From: Enterocloster bolteae
Lineage (GTDB): Bacteria; Bacillota; Clostridia; Lachnospirales; Lachnospiraceae
Length of the DNA stretch: 64,000 bases
Reading direction: 5' to 3'
NCBI GenBank assembly: GCA_021772025.1
Contig: JAETNT010000013.1
Location: forward strand, 1-64,000
Positions 42,798 through 51,395 of this stretch are shown here, one piece after another; within the stretch, counting starts at the first letter, position 1; each line of letters starts with the position of its first letter. Both the position numbers and the translations under genes were made by a program. Below the pieces are notes generated by a model. The model worked only from the letters and a program-made list of their open reading frames with translations. It was not told the DNA's origin and did no database searches.

Positions 42798-42912
42798 AAA
42801 CTTTCCCTCCTATCGTTTCGTATGCGGTCAGTCAGGGGACGTTTCCCGTAGCTCCTATGGTGCTACGGGAAATACCCCCTTCCAAACCATCTTGATTGCT
42901 TTTTTGAAAATC

Positions 42913-43290
42913 CTATGCTTTCCCGGCCCCTTGGCTTACTTCCATGAACCGGGAAAGCGCCTGCTCCATCTTATAGCGCGTCACCGGCTTTTGGCAGAAG
43001 AACGGCACACACAGCCGGTATGCCTGCACCCCAAAATCCAAATCGGAAAACCAGATGATTTTCCGGGACAGGAGCCGCGCGCTGGTGATGGTGTTTAAGC
43101 CCTCCACGCTGTCTTGCGCCACGATCACCGCGTCCGGCAGCGCCCGCTTTACCATGCCGTCCAGCTCCGGCCAGTCCGCGCAGCCCGTGATCTCTGCCTC
43201 CACCTCCATTTCCTCCAAACATTGGCGGGCCAAATCCATCAACTGTTCCCGCTCCGCTCCGTCGCCGTCGCAGACAATCATGCTCCACAT
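42913..43290 (-). CDS. Degenerate receiver-domain protein
   Basis: The 125-aa protein aligns with LytTR-type receiver domains: IVCDGDGAEREQLMDLARQC (acidic pocket D8, D10), PDAVIVAQDSVEG, IIWFSDLDFGVQAY and VPFFCQKPVTRYKMEQAL (Lys of the pocket). The usual phospho-acceptor Asp is Ala58, so it is a pseudo-receiver and no output domain is attached. It is divergent from the LytTR gene. Confidence 0.65.
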   Translation of the reverse strand: MWSMIVCDGDGAEREQLMDLARQCLEEMEVEAEITGCADWPELDGMVKRALPDAVIVAQDSVEGLNTITSARLLSRKIIWFSDLDFGVQAYRLCVPFFCQKPVTRYKMEQALSRFMEVSQGAGKA

Positions 43291-43363
43291 GCGCGGCCTC
43301 CTTCCTGTCCAAATCGCTTTCTACACTTTCAGAATAGGGAAAAAACGGCGTTTTTCAAGGGGG

Positions 43364-43396
43364 TGGCCGCAACTTGACATTTTTGGCCGTAACTTG
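43364..43396 (+). promoter_or_regulatory. LytTR-type direct-repeat binding site
   Basis: TGGCCGCAACTTG (43364-43376) and TGGCCGTAACTTG (43384-43396) are 13-base direct repeats 20 bases apart, just upstream of a promoter. LytTR regulators (AgrA, ComE) bind pairs of about 9-base direct repeats about two turns apart next to the -35 box. This fits the regulator encoded downstream. Confidence 0.65.
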
Positions 43397-43398
43397 CA

Positions 43399-43427
43399 TT
43401 GTCCAAACGGGATTTTTAAGGTAAAAT
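43399..43427 (+). promoter_or_regulatory. Probable promoter of the LytTR regulator gene
   Basis: TTGTCC (43399-43404), 17-base spacer, TAAAAT (43422-43427). The weak -35 next to the direct repeats is typical of activator-dependent promoters. Confidence 0.5.
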
Positions 43428-43475
43428 GGTCTTGACAACGAAAAAATTTTGTGATGCGGAGGGAGGGCTTTTGAC

Positions 43476-44140
43476 ATGAGAGCCGCAATCATAGACGACC
43501 TAAAATCGTGCAGGGAGGAGTTACGGAAGTGCCTGCACCAATACTTAAACGAACATTACGCCGGGGAAACGCCCGCCGTGGAGGAGTTTTTCAGCGGGGA
43601 AGATTTTTTGTCCCAATTCCAGCCGGCGGCGTGGGACGTTATTTTCATCGACCAGTACATGGACGGGCTTTCCGGCATTGACACGGCCGGTCAAATCCGG
43701 GAACGGGACAAGCTGGCGGCGCTGGTGTTCGTTACCACAAGCGTTAGCCACGCCGTCGAGAGCTACGGGGTGCGGGCTTGCGGGTATCTGGTTAAGCCCT
43801 ACGACTACGGCGACTTTGAAAAGACAATGGAGCTGGCCGGGGTGGAGAAGATACGGAACGCCCGGTTTGTCCGGGTGGAACATGAAAAGGTGCTGCTCCG
43901 TGAAATCCTCTGGTGCGACAAGGACGAGCATTATACCCAAATCCATACCGACAGGCGGGGCGTTTTCCGGTTCCGTCTGCCCTTCGGGGAGCTGGCCGGG
44001 CTGCTTGCCCCCTACCCGCAGTTTTTGCCATGCTACAAGGCTACGCGCCCTTGCGGGCGCTGAATACGGGAGACTTGACCGGCTGGGAAGTATGCTTCAT
44101 GTTTGAAAGCGTCCGGCAGGACGCGCAGCTGCCCCGTTAG
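43476..44140 (+). pseudogene. LytTR-family response regulator, frameshifted at the C terminus
   Basis: The first frame (43476-44063, 195 aa) has a full receiver: D7/D8, phospho-acceptor D59 in VIFIDQYMDGLSG, LVKPYDYGDFEK, and the start of a LytTR domain (VRVEHEKVLLREILWCDKDE; YPQFLPCYK). It then reads into ATRPCGR-stop. One base less in the frame near 44040 would give CYKGYA..., and the second frame continues LNTGDLTGWEVCFMFESVRQ to a stop at 44140. So the LytTR domain is broken by an apparent one-base loss. ATG 43476 follows GGAGGGAGGG. Confidence 0.65.
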
Positions 44141-44154
44141 GGGCGATGAAAAAG

Positions 44155-44175
44155 GCCGCCGTTGGCGGCTCTTTC
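44155..44175 (+). terminator. Short G+C-rich terminator after the LytTR gene
   Basis: GCCGCC (44155-44160) pairs with GGCGGC (44164-44169), then TCTTTCCC. Weak T-run. Confidence 0.5.
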
Positions 44176-44690
44176 CCGGGGTTTGGGTTCCAGTACCCAA
44201 CAAGCGTTTTGCGGGAGTGCATATACTCCTTCCCTGCTTGCCATGATTTTCCCGTCGCGCATGAAAATAGCCCCGGCATGAGACGGGGTTACATCTCACA
44301 CCGGGGTGGGGGTGCGGAACGATAGAAGCTCGTTTTCGGGGGTTCAGGTGAAATGATACAGGCCCCCTCGGTTTGGCGTCCGCAGAGGCCCATTCTGTCA
44401 GGGGGTTGGAGGCCTTATTATTCCGCTTTCGCAAACCGCTCTTTACCCCACGCCGTCCTTCCAAAGATAGACAACGGCTATCATATGCGAAACTTTAGCG
44501 CAGGGGTTTCCCGTTATGTAAGCGATAAAATCCCGCCCAAATCCCGCCCAACTTTACAAAAGTATGTTGCAAGAACTTTTAACACAGAATGGGGCGGATA
44601 TTCGCAAACCCGCATGAAATCAAGGCTTTCCGCGTGACGCTATAAAGTTCTATACGGCCTTTTGAGCTGTTTTTTTGCTATTCAGGCAAT
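44176..44690. other. G+C-rich gap and right junction
   Basis: No gene is supported. The 23-bp direct repeat copy ends the G+C-rich segment at 44551; beyond it the composition returns to A+T-rich. Short frames here lack ribosome sites. Confidence 0.4.
44529..44551. repeat. 23-bp direct repeat, right copy
   Basis: Identical to 38817-38839 over 23 bases; flanking bases differ on both sides, so the identity is limited to the repeat itself. Confidence 0.75.
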
Positions 44691-44731
44691 AAAAAAGCTC
44701 ATACAAACATTATATTTGCATGAGCTTTTTT
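44691..44731. terminator. Bidirectional terminator downstream of the DUF2798 gene
   Basis: AAAAAAGCTCAT (44691-44702) and ATGAGCTTTTTT (44720-44731) form a 12-bp stem with A-run and T-run on the two sides, so it can stop transcription from either direction. It ends the minus-strand gene at 44789. Confidence 0.8.
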
Positions 44732-44788
44732 ATAGTAAGCAGACAAGCACAGACTAAAATTTTATAGAATAAACCGTAAACCACTCTT

Positions 44789-45298
44789 TTAATTGTACGT
44801 TTTTTCTAATATATTTTTCTGTGGATCACACCATACGTGTATTCTGAAAATCACAAATCTTGCAATTGGTTGCGCAATACACATTTCAACGAATAATGAA
44901 ATAGCGAAATTACGAGGCCATTTGTAAAAAAAATTATGTATCGGTTCTAAAGTAATGGAACGGGTTCCAATCCATGTCCCAATCACAGTCAGTAAAATTG
45001 ACATTAGAAAAACAGTGCATAAAATATTTATTACAATATGAGAATGGAAACTGTCATCTTGCGCAACGATCCCAGCAGTCATTTTTTCCGCCGGAATATA
45101 TGTCAGCAGAACAATAGCTAGGACACTTAACCAGATAAAAGGCAGTACCGTTAAAACATCCTGCCAGACATAAAGATGAAATCCTGCTTCAAAACAGGTA
45201 ATTAAAGGAGCTATAATATTTACAGAAATAATTGATATAATCCCCATAAATACAGCAAATTCTTTTTTGTTACGCGGTAATTTCATATAAAAATCCAT
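44789..45298 (-). CDS. DUF2798 membrane protein
   Basis: The 169-aa protein has four membrane helices in two similar halves: KKEFAVFMGIISIISVNIIA...WLSVLAIVLLTYIPAEKM and VINILCTVFLMSILLTVIGT...NFAISLFVEMCIAQPIARFV. This two-repeat layout with the final QP-x-AR motif is DUF2798. Function unknown. Minus-strand ATG 45298 follows AGGAGGAA. Confidence 0.85.
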   Translation of the reverse strand: MDFYMKLPRNKKEFAVFMGIISIISVNIIAPLITCFEAGFHLYVWQDVLTVLPFIWLSVLAIVLLTYIPAEKMTAGIVAQDDSFHSHIVINILCTVFLMSILLTVIGTWIGTRSITLEPIHNFFYKWPRNFAISLFVEMCIAQPIARFVIFRIHVWCDPQKNILEKTYN

Positions 45299-45723
45299 AT
45301 AATCATTCCTCCTAAAAAAGAGCATAAAATCTACATTTATTGATTTTACGCTGAACCTATTATGTCATAATGTATTATCATTAACTATGTGTTTTTTCTC
45401 GGGTTAGGTACTTCCTAATTACATCATATAACCTCCATTTTCTTCATCTATCATAAGGAATCCTTATTACAAAAACTGATTAAAAACTTAAAACAAACAA
45501 AAAACAGCATAGAAATCAAAATTCTACGCTGTTGGCTGCTTGATTACATAATCATAACAAAAAAATGAGAATTGTCAATATTTTTTGGGCTGAGAATCAT
45601 GAATTCTCCAAAACAGCTTTCGTCTAACCTTTTACATAATACAAAAGATAGGTAAAAATTAACAATATAATTAAGGATTAACAACAGCAAAATGACGAAA
45701 TATACAAAAAACGAAAAAATCAC
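45299..45723. other. A+T-rich gap
   Basis: No gene. It contains an inverted repeat (45503-45533) that would be a terminator for minus-strand transcription. Confidence 0.5.
45503..45533 (-). terminator. Minus-strand terminator
   Basis: AACAGCATAGAA (45503-45514) pairs with TTCTACGCTGTT (45522-45533) with one wobble; on the minus strand it is followed by TTTTTTGTTTGTTTT. No minus-strand gene ends here now, so its gene may have been lost. Confidence 0.6.
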
Positions 45724-45752
45724 TTACATTTAAAAAAAAATTTGCTTATAAT
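45724..45752 (+). promoter_or_regulatory. Promoter of the small conserved gene
   Basis: TTACAT (45724-45729), 17-base spacer containing an A-run, TATAAT (45747-45752), 38 bases before ATG 45791. Confidence 0.6.
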
Positions 45753-45790
45753 TTAATTACATAAAATTTTTGAATTTACGGAGGAATATC

Positions 45791-46030
45791 ATGAAAAGGA
45801 TAAAATCAGCGTGTATTACGCAAACACTGCATTTCATGTTAAAGGATGATGTTGGCCATGATTATGCTGTAAAACTTGTTGGAGAAGAAGTGAAAAAATA
45901 CAAGGAACAGTTGGATAGAAGTATGACAAAATACAAGATTTTTTCAGAAGAAACACAGAGCGATGGCTCTGTCATAATTGAGATCAGGAAACAGTATAAT
46001 TCATCTCCGGTAGGAAATTATCTGGATTAG
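45791..46030 (+). CDS. Small conserved hypothetical protein
   Basis: The 79-aa protein reads MKRIKSACITQTLHFMLKDD and ends IIEIRKQYNSSPVGNYLD, a compact alpha/beta protein I associate with mobile elements of Clostridia without function. Own promoter and terminator. ATG 45791 follows GGAGGAA. Confidence 0.6.
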   Translation: MKRIKSACITQTLHFMLKDDVGHDYAVKLVGEEVKKYKEQLDRSMTKYKIFSEETQSDGSVIIEIRKQYNSSPVGNYLD

Positions 46031-46047
46031 ACGTAATGTTTGTATCG

Positions 46048-46088
46048 AAAGCGTGCAGTTATCTTTTTAGGATAAATGCACGCTTTTA
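46048..46088 (+). terminator. Rho-independent terminator after the small gene
   Basis: AAAGCGTGCA (46048-46057) pairs with TGCACGCTTT (46077-46086), with an inner TTATC/GATAA pairing, then TTAAG. Confidence 0.8.
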
Positions 46089-46171
46089 AGTATACCCTTA
46101 CGGGTATCCCGTAACTTACGCCTTTCGAGCTTATGAGCTCCGCACGTAAAAACATGGAGAGGTGCATTATA

Positions 46172-46504
46172 ATGGAAATCAGTATGTTGCTGGATGAAAA
46201 TGTGGTACATAAATCATTTGGAAAAGGTGTTATAAACTCTGCTGATGGGAAATATCTGGATGTAGAATTCTTTAAAGGAAATAAGAAAAGCAGGTTTCTA
46301 TATCCATCATGTATTCAGGGCTTTTTGAGATTGGAAAATGATGAAAAACAGGCAGAGGCAGAAAAGGACCTGGAGCAGTGGAAAGTTGAAAATGGAATCA
46401 TGCAAAAAGAACAGTTAAGACTTATACATGAAAAAACGGCAAAAGCTATCAATGCAAGGAAAGCAGCAGCGAAGAAAAGCTGCAGGCCTTACAGCTGGTA
46501 TTAG
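46172..46504 (+). CDS. Hypothetical protein upstream of recA paralogue
   Basis: The 110-aa protein has [20 protein letters not shown] and [20 protein letters not shown], like the small beta domain found at the end of some helicase-like proteins and in stand-alone Clostridia proteins, followed by a charged coiled-coil-like helix. ATG 46172 follows GGAGAGG; ATG 46184 is an alternative. Two short hairpins (ATACCC/GGGTAT at 46092-46107 and GAGCT/AGCTC at 46128-46141) precede it. Probably in one operon with the recA paralogue. Confidence 0.55.
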   Translation: MEISMLLDENVVHKSFGKGVINSADGKYLDVEFFKGNKKSRFLYPSCIQGFLRLENDEKQAEAEKDLEQWKVENGIMQKEQLRLIHEKTAKAINARKAAAKKSCRPYSWY

Positions 46505-46562
46505 AGTATTGATGTGTCTGGTAGAAATCAGCTCTTTGTCAGTATGCAGGAAGGATAGGAAG

Positions 46563-47657
46563 ATGAACGAAAATAAGAAACAGGCTTTAGATGCAGCCAT
46601 ATTAAAAATAGAAAAGGACTTTGGAAAAGGGGCGGTTATGCGTCTTGGAGATCCAAACGCAATCAGCAATGTAGAGATTGTGCCTTCCGGAGCGTTAAGT
46701 CTTGATCTTGCGTTGGGATTGGGAGGAATACCGAAAGGTAGGGTAATTGAGATTTATGGCCCCGAGTCAAGCGGAAAAACAACGGTGTCTTTGCATATGG
46801 TCGCGGAAATCCAGAAAAGAGACGGCATAGCGGCATTTATTGATGCAGAACACGCACTTGATCCCAATTATGCCAAAAATATAGGTGTAGACATTGATGA
46901 GTTGTACATATCACAGCCGGATAACGGAGAACAGGCGTTAGAAATAACGGAAATGCTAGTACGCTCAGGAGCAATTGATATTATCGTGATAGATTCCGTT
47001 GCCGCATTGGTGCCTAAGGCTGAAATTGAAGGAGAAATGGGTGATGTACATATGGGCTTACAAGCACGTTTGATGTCACAGGCATTGAGAAAGCTGACTC
47101 CGGCCGTAAGTAAATCAAAATGCATTGTAATTTTTATTAACCAGCTCAGAGAAAAAATCGGTATCCTGTACGGAAATCCGGAAGTAACTACGGGAGGGCG
47201 TGCATTAAAATTCTATTCATCCGTAAGGCTTGATGTAAGAAGAATTGACCAGATAAAAGTTGGCGGAGAGCGTGTCGGAAACAGAACCAGAGTAAAGATA
47301 GTAAAGAATAAGATCGCGCCGCCTTTTAAAGAAGCTGAATTTGACATTATGTATGGCACAGGTATATCAAGAGAGGGAGATATTCTTGACCTGGCTGTGG
47401 AAATTAATGTAATCAATAAAAGCGGTTCCTGGTTTTCTTTTGATGATATGAAACTGGGGCAGGGTAGGGAAGCTACCAAAGAGTATCTGAAAGAGCATCC
47501 TGATTTTATGGCGCAGGTAGAGCAGAAAGTCAGAGAACACTATCATTTGCAGGCTGATAGCATCGGGAATGTAGTCACCACAGTACCTGTGGCGGAAGAA
47601 ATTGGCAGCGCTATTCCGGAAAAGCAACTGCAGGAAAATATTTTTACGGAGGTTTAG
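46563..47657 (+). CDS. recA: Element-borne RecA paralogue
   Basis: The 364-aa protein is full-length Rec[10 protein letters not shown] at 66-74, [31 protein letters not shown], loop L2-type [20 protein letters not shown] and a C-terminal domain. [10 protein letters not shown] replaces the usual IGVMFGNPET, and the acidic C-terminal tail is different, so it is not the usual housekeeping copy. ATG 46563 has AAGGATAGG upstream. The housekeeping recA would lie elsewhere, so this one may serve the element or an insert in it. Confidence 0.9.
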   Translation: MNENKKQALDAAILKIEKDFGKGAVMRLGDPNAISNVEIVPSGALSLDLALGLGGIPKGRVIEIYGPESSGKTTVSLHMVAEIQKRDGIAAFIDAEHALDPNYAKNIGVDIDELYISQPDNGEQALEITEMLVRSGAIDIIVIDSVAALVPKAEIEGEMGDVHMGLQARLMSQALRKLTPAVSKSKCIVIFINQLREKIGILYGNPEVTTGGRALKFYSSVRLDVRRIDQIKVGGERVGNRTRVKIVKNKIAPPFKEAEFDIMYGTGISREGDILDLAVEINVINKSGSWFSFDDMKLGQGREATKEYLKEHPDFMAQVEQKVREHYHLQADSIGNVVTTVPVAEEIGSAIPEKQLQENIFTEV

Positions 47658-47658
47658 C

Positions 47659-48051
47659 ATGGAAGAAACATATGTTATTACAACAGATGGAATTATGAAA
47701 AAAGACGAGGCATCGGGCAGCGTTGTGCGTGAAATCAGTACGAAAGAGGAATTGGAAGATCTAATTGAGAGAATACCTTACATTCAAACGCTTCAAGCTC
47801 CAAACAGCAAATTCCGCAAAGAACGGTATCAAATGGCGTTAGATGAATGTGATGATGTAGAATGGGTAAAAATCATTAAAAGCGTATACCTGCGGATGAA
47901 AGAAAAACGGTATGATGAATTTGAAGTTGAATACGCGGATAGGGCGAAAGCGTTTTTATATAAAGAAATTGCAATTCGTTTTGAGATCCCATTTGGCGAG
48001 GTAGAGGAGTTTTTGAATAAAACGATTCAGAAGGGATTGAAGGAATTTTGA
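47659..48051 (+). CDS. CarD C-terminal-domain-only protein
   Basis: The 130-aa protein matches the helical C-terminal half of CarD-like transcription regulators: STKEELEDLIERIPYIQTLQ, then EWVKIIKSVYLRMKEKR and RAKAFLYKEIAIRFEIPFGE with EEFL. The N-terminal RNA-polymerase-binding domain is missing; the first 25 residues are a short unrelated strand. It starts 1 base after the RecA stop, so the two are translated as a pair. Confidence 0.7.
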   Translation: MEETYVITTDGIMKKDEASGSVVREISTKEELEDLIERIPYIQTLQAPNSKFRKERYQMALDECDDVEWVKIIKSVYLRMKEKRYDEFEVEYADRAKAFLYKEIAIRFEIPFGEVEEFLNKTIQKGLKEF

Positions 48052-48215
48052 TTCAATCCCCTGACGGCCGGCCATCCTATATGGAGAATCTGCGGCTGCA
48101 CTGTAATCGTACACTGCTGTGCTTCAGAAGTAGATGGAAGGGTAATGCAAAACTTCTGTCATTGAATAAACTGATGAATTATAGACAGCTTAAAACTGTA
48201 AAGGGCAAAAAATAG

Positions 48216-48255
48216 TGGGTAGGATTCGTGCGGAATTCTACCCATTTAGTTTTTC
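48216..48255 (+). terminator. Terminator after the recA/carD-like unit
   Basis: TGGGTAG (48216-48222) pairs with CTACCCA (48238-48244), extended by ATTC/GAAT, then TTTAGTTTTT. Confidence 0.75.
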
Positions 48256-48786
48256 AACTCAATAATGAATGATTATACCGATACGCACTGAAATGGTAAA
48301 TATGCAAGGACTGGATGCGATAGAAGAAATCAAGCTTGTGCAGGATACAATACATGCCATTGCAGCTCATTGGCAGCTTGATATTATCTGAGTCAAGGAT
48401 ATGTGTTCAAAGATAGATCGCAGTATCACCCTATTAGGTGAAGAACATGATATGATGCTACGATTGTAAAAATCATAGACCCAAAATACGATTTTGAATC
48501 TTTCAATGTGTCCGGTATTATATAGCAGACACCTTTAGGTACAGCAGGAGGAATTCACAAATGGCATCATAAGATGGGAGTGAGGTGGTTGGTTCAGGGA
48601 AGATGATTGGACTGGCTGGCAGGAATATATGACAGACCTGGCAGGACATCTTCAGGTGCTTCTCTTATCGGTCACAATCGGGCCGAAGGGGGCGATTTGA
48701 AGGAACGTGTGTATATTTCTGTAGGTTAGAATGTATCATAGGACAGCGTGAATACGCAACTGTATTTAGGATTAAAGGAGGATGGC
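48256..48786. other. Decayed region before the transfer operon
   Basis: More than 500 bases without an intact gene. Scattered short frames (for example around 48300-48380) look like broken coding sequence but cannot be assigned. This is likely the right scar of the inserts between the DUF3852 gene and the T4SS genes. Confidence 0.4.
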
Positions 48787-49203
48787 ATGACTTTTTTTGA
48801 ACAGGAACTTAAAAAACTCTTTGCAGATGATACTGCTTTTATGGACAAACGTTTTATTGGGAATGCCTGCTATGGAAGACTGGACAATAATATACGGATA
48901 AAAATTCGTTTTACGACATGTGGTGTTGCAGACCAATATGAAGCATTAAAAGTCACCCTGCTGAACCGAAATGAGGGTGAGATAGATAACATGATGCTGC
49001 ATTTTCATGACCTGTGGGGAATAAAAAAGACAGGAAATCCTAACTTTGGGGAAGGGATTAGCCCCCATATATGGAGGTACCGGGAAAAAACCGAGTGGTA
49101 TGTGTACCAGCCGAACAAGGATGATTACCAAAAGCTTGCTGATGCGGTTAGGGCCTATGTGGAGACATTCCAAGAACCAATACAAGGCCAGCAGATGTGT
49201 TGA
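48787..49203 (+). CDS. Conjugative-element hypothetical protein
   Basis: The 138-aa protein starts MTFFEQELKKLFADDTAFMD and has IRIKIRFTTCGVADQYEALK, NMMLHFHDLWG and WRYREKTEWYVYQPNKDDYQ. I recognise it only as a type common before TrbL genes on Clostridia elements. ATG 48787 follows AAAGGAGG at a usual distance. Confidence 0.6.
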   Translation: MTFFEQELKKLFADDTAFMDKRFIGNACYGRLDNNIRIKIRFTTCGVADQYEALKVTLLNRNEGEIDNMMLHFHDLWGIKKTGNPNFGEGISPHIWRYREKTEWYVYQPNKDDYQKLADAVRAYVETFQEPIQGQQMC

Positions 49204-49227
49204 TAATCCGGCCTTCCGGATGGAAAG

Positions 49228-50145
49228 GTGTGGGCAGACGAGTTGTTCATTTGGGATTTTGTCGTAGATACGGTATTTGAGGATATCATTGAATGGTTTT
49301 ATGGACAGCTGATAGGCTTTCTGAGTTCGTTTTTTGGTATGATGGGAAACATGGGCGCAGAGATATTTGATCTGGTATGGGTTCAGGGGATTGTCCATTT
49401 TTTTGTCTATCTTGCCTGGGCGTTATATGTGACCGGGCTGGTGGTGGCGGTATTTGAATGTGCCATTGAATATCAGACCGGACGGGGAAGTGTGAAGGAT
49501 ACAGCTCTCAATGCAATCAAAGGCTTTATGGCAGTAGGATTATTTTCCAGTGTGCCGGTGGAGTTGTACCGGCTGGCTATCACACTTCAGGTACAGGTAA
49601 GCGCTGCCATATCAGGACAGGGTGTTGGAGTCACGGAACTTGCCGCAGGCATCATGGATAACCTGTCATCCGCAGGTTCATTGAAGGAGGCAGACCTGTC
49701 CTTCCTATATGGTGGACTGGACCCGGCGGGAAACGGAATCTTTACCATCTTCCTTATCATCATGATGGGGTATGCAATCATTAAGGTGTTCTTTGCCAAC
49801 CTTAAACGAGGGGGAATCCTGCTCACTCAGATTACGGTAGGGAGTTTATATATGTTTTCCGTTCCCAGGGGATATGTGGATGGTTTCATGAACTGGTGCA
49901 AACAGGTGATTGGTCTGTGTCTCACAGCCTTCCTGCAGGCAACCCTTCTGACAGCAGGGCTTTTGGTCATCCGAGAGCATGCCTTATTGGGGCTTGGAAT
50001 TATGCTGGCCAGTGGTGAGGTACCAAGGATAGCGGGGCAGTTCGGCATGGATACAAGTACAAGGGCCAATCTGATGGGCTCCGTCTATGCTGCCCAGAGT
50101 GCAATTAATCTTACAAGAACGGTGGTGACGCTGATACCAAAATGA
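49228..50145 (+). CDS. VirB6/TrbL-like conjugation membrane protein
   Basis: The 305-aa protein has six or more membrane helices. Its front (FVVDTVFEDIIEWFYGQLIG; MMGNMGAEIFDLVWVQGIVH) and the core (EYQTGRGSVKDTALNAIKGF) match the TrbL/VirB6 type of Gram-positive T4SS. It likely forms the inner-membrane channel. GTG 49228 lacks a well-placed ribosome site; TTG 49243 is an alternative. Confidence 0.8.
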   Translation: MWADELFIWDFVVDTVFEDIIEWFYGQLIGFLSSFFGMMGNMGAEIFDLVWVQGIVHFFVYLAWALYVTGLVVAVFECAIEYQTGRGSVKDTALNAIKGFMAVGLFSSVPVELYRLAITLQVQVSAAISGQGVGVTELAAGIMDNLSSAGSLKEADLSFLYGGLDPAGNGIFTIFLIIMMGYAIIKVFFANLKRGGILLTQITVGSLYMFSVPRGYVDGFMNWCKQVIGLCLTAFLQATLLTAGLLVIREHALLGLGIMLASGEVPRIAGQFGMDTSTRANLMGSVYAAQSAINLTRTVVTLIPK

Positions 50146-50513
50146 TGACAGGACTGGTGTATATAGCAAGCCCTTATGCGGGGGATGTTGAGGCTAACCT
50201 TACCTTTGCAGGGCAGGCAGGCCGATATTGTATGATGCAGGGCGGCATACCTGTGATTCCACATATGATGTATCCTGCGTTCCTGGACGATACAGATCCG
50301 GCACAACGCGGACTGGGAATAGAAATGGGATTAAGGCTGATGGAAGTCTGCGACTGTGTATGGATATGTGGGGAGCATATATCCGCAGGAATGAAGCAGG
50401 AACTGGCTTTTGCCAATGGGATTGGGAAGGAGGTGAGGTTCGTGGGACGGGATGAAATTACTGCATCGGTAAATGAAAGGCAGGAAATGTTGACAGGAAT
50501 GGAGATAGGATGA
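50142..50513 (+). CDS. DUF4406/nucleoside 2-deoxyribosyltransferase-like protein
   Basis: The 123-aa protein has VYIASPYAGDVEANLTFAGQ, GGIPVIPHMMYPAFLDDTDP and MEVCDCVWICGEHISAGMKQ-EL, the pattern of DUF4406, a relative of nucleoside deoxyribosyltransferases. It overlaps the VirB6-like gene by 4 bases, an odd insertion within the secretion operon. A nucleotide-handling or signalling role is possible. Confidence 0.75.
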   Translation: MMTGLVYIASPYAGDVEANLTFAGQAGRYCMMQGGIPVIPHMMYPAFLDDTDPAQRGLGIEMGLRLMEVCDCVWICGEHISAGMKQELAFANGIGKEVRFVGRDEITASVNERQEMLTGMEIG

Positions 50514-50535
50514 ATGGAGGGAGGAGGTAAATGAG

Positions 50536-50799
50536 ATGACCTATTTATATCCGGATCATCTAAGGGCAAGGGCCACCTTGTGGCTGTGGGATTTAAGGGA
50601 TATCGGATTTATAGGTATAGGAGCCGTGTTCTCCATCGCCTGTTTTTCGGTCAGTGATATCCTGGTACCTATGGTATTGACAACCGTATATGGTTTCCTT
50701 TCCATCCAGTTTGATGGCACACGCATCCGGGATTTTATCCTATATGCATGTGCCTTTTTTGTGACCCGGCAGCAGACCTATGAATGGAGAAGAAGATGA
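50536..50799 (+). CDS. VirB3/PrgI-like conjugation protein
   Basis: The 87-aa protein has two membrane helices (FIGIGAVFSIACFSVSDILV; RDFILYACAFFVTRQQTYEW) and ends with a basic tail, in the place before VirB4 always taken by PrgI/VirB3 in Gram-positive T4SS. It overlaps the next gene slightly. Confidence 0.75.
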   Translation: MTYLYPDHLRARATLWLWDLRDIGFIGIGAVFSIACFSVSDILVPMVLTTVYGFLSIQFDGTRIRDFILYACAFFVTRQQTYEWRRR

Positions 50800-51395
50800 A
50801 GAAGGAAAAAAAGGATAAAAAGACGGGACAGAAGAAGGAAGGGACACGGCAGCTAATTGGTATCCAGGAGATAACAGACTATAGCCTGCGGACAATGGAA
50901 CATGGTGAGCTGGTATTTTTCCTGATTCATCCAAGTAACCTGTCTGTCCTGTCGGAGTCAAGCCTGGCTGCCAGAATATATGGTCTCATGACGGTCCTAA
51001 AAGGAATGGCAGAGCTTGAGATGCTATGCTTGAACAGCAAAGAGAACTTTGAGGATAATAAGAAATTTATTCAGGACCGGGTAGAGGAGGAAGAAAATTC
51101 TGCCATCCGAAAACTTCTTGAGGCGGACCTGAAGTTCCTGGACCAGATCCAGGTGCAGATGGCCACGGCACGGGAGTTCATTCTTGTTGTGCGGCTTCCG
51201 GGAGAGGAAGAGAAGGAAGTAGTCCCGTATCTGAATCGAATTGAAAAGACCCTGAATGACCAGGGATTCACCACAAGAAGGGCAAATGGAGATGACATCC
51301 GCAGGGTTCTGGCTGTGTATTTTGAACAGAACGTGACCACGGAGCGGTTCGAGGAATCAGATGGTGAGCGATGGGTCATATTCCATGACCATTGA
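50796..51395 (+). CDS. Separate VirB4 N-terminal-like domain protein
   Basis: The 199-aa protein begins with a Lys-rich stretch, then GIQEITDYSLRTMEHGELVF, SSLAARIYGLMTVLKGMAEL and a VVRLPGEEEKEVVPYLNRIE segment. It looks like the N-terminal domain (TraC/VirB4-N) that is fused to the ATPase in other systems. ATG 50796 has GGAG at 6 bases. It overlaps the ATPase gene by 35 bases, so the two products are probably made together. Confidence 0.65.
   Translation: MKKEKKDKKTGQKKEGTRQLIGIQEITDYSLRTMEHGELVFFLIHPSNLSVLSESSLAARIYGLMTVLKGMAELEMLCLNSKENFEDNKKFIQDRVEEEENSAIRKLLEADLKFLDQIQVQMATAREFILVVRLPGEEEKEVVPYLNRIEKTLNDQGFTTRRANGDDIRRVLAVYFEQNVTTERFEESDGERWVIFHDH

Noticed and set aside
38922-42851. 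Long plus-strand open frames (465 and 338 codons, among others) across 38.9-42.9 kb
   Set aside because: They are antisense shadows of the G+C-rich minus-strand surface protein gene, have no ribosome sites, and their translations are low-complexity.
44353-44637. 94-codon frame at the right junction of the G+C-rich insert
   Set aside because: No ribosome site; crosses the 23-bp direct repeat and changes composition midway.
37387-48300. One single large insertion
   Set aside because: Composition changes, separate terminators and different borders point to several independent inserts rather than one.
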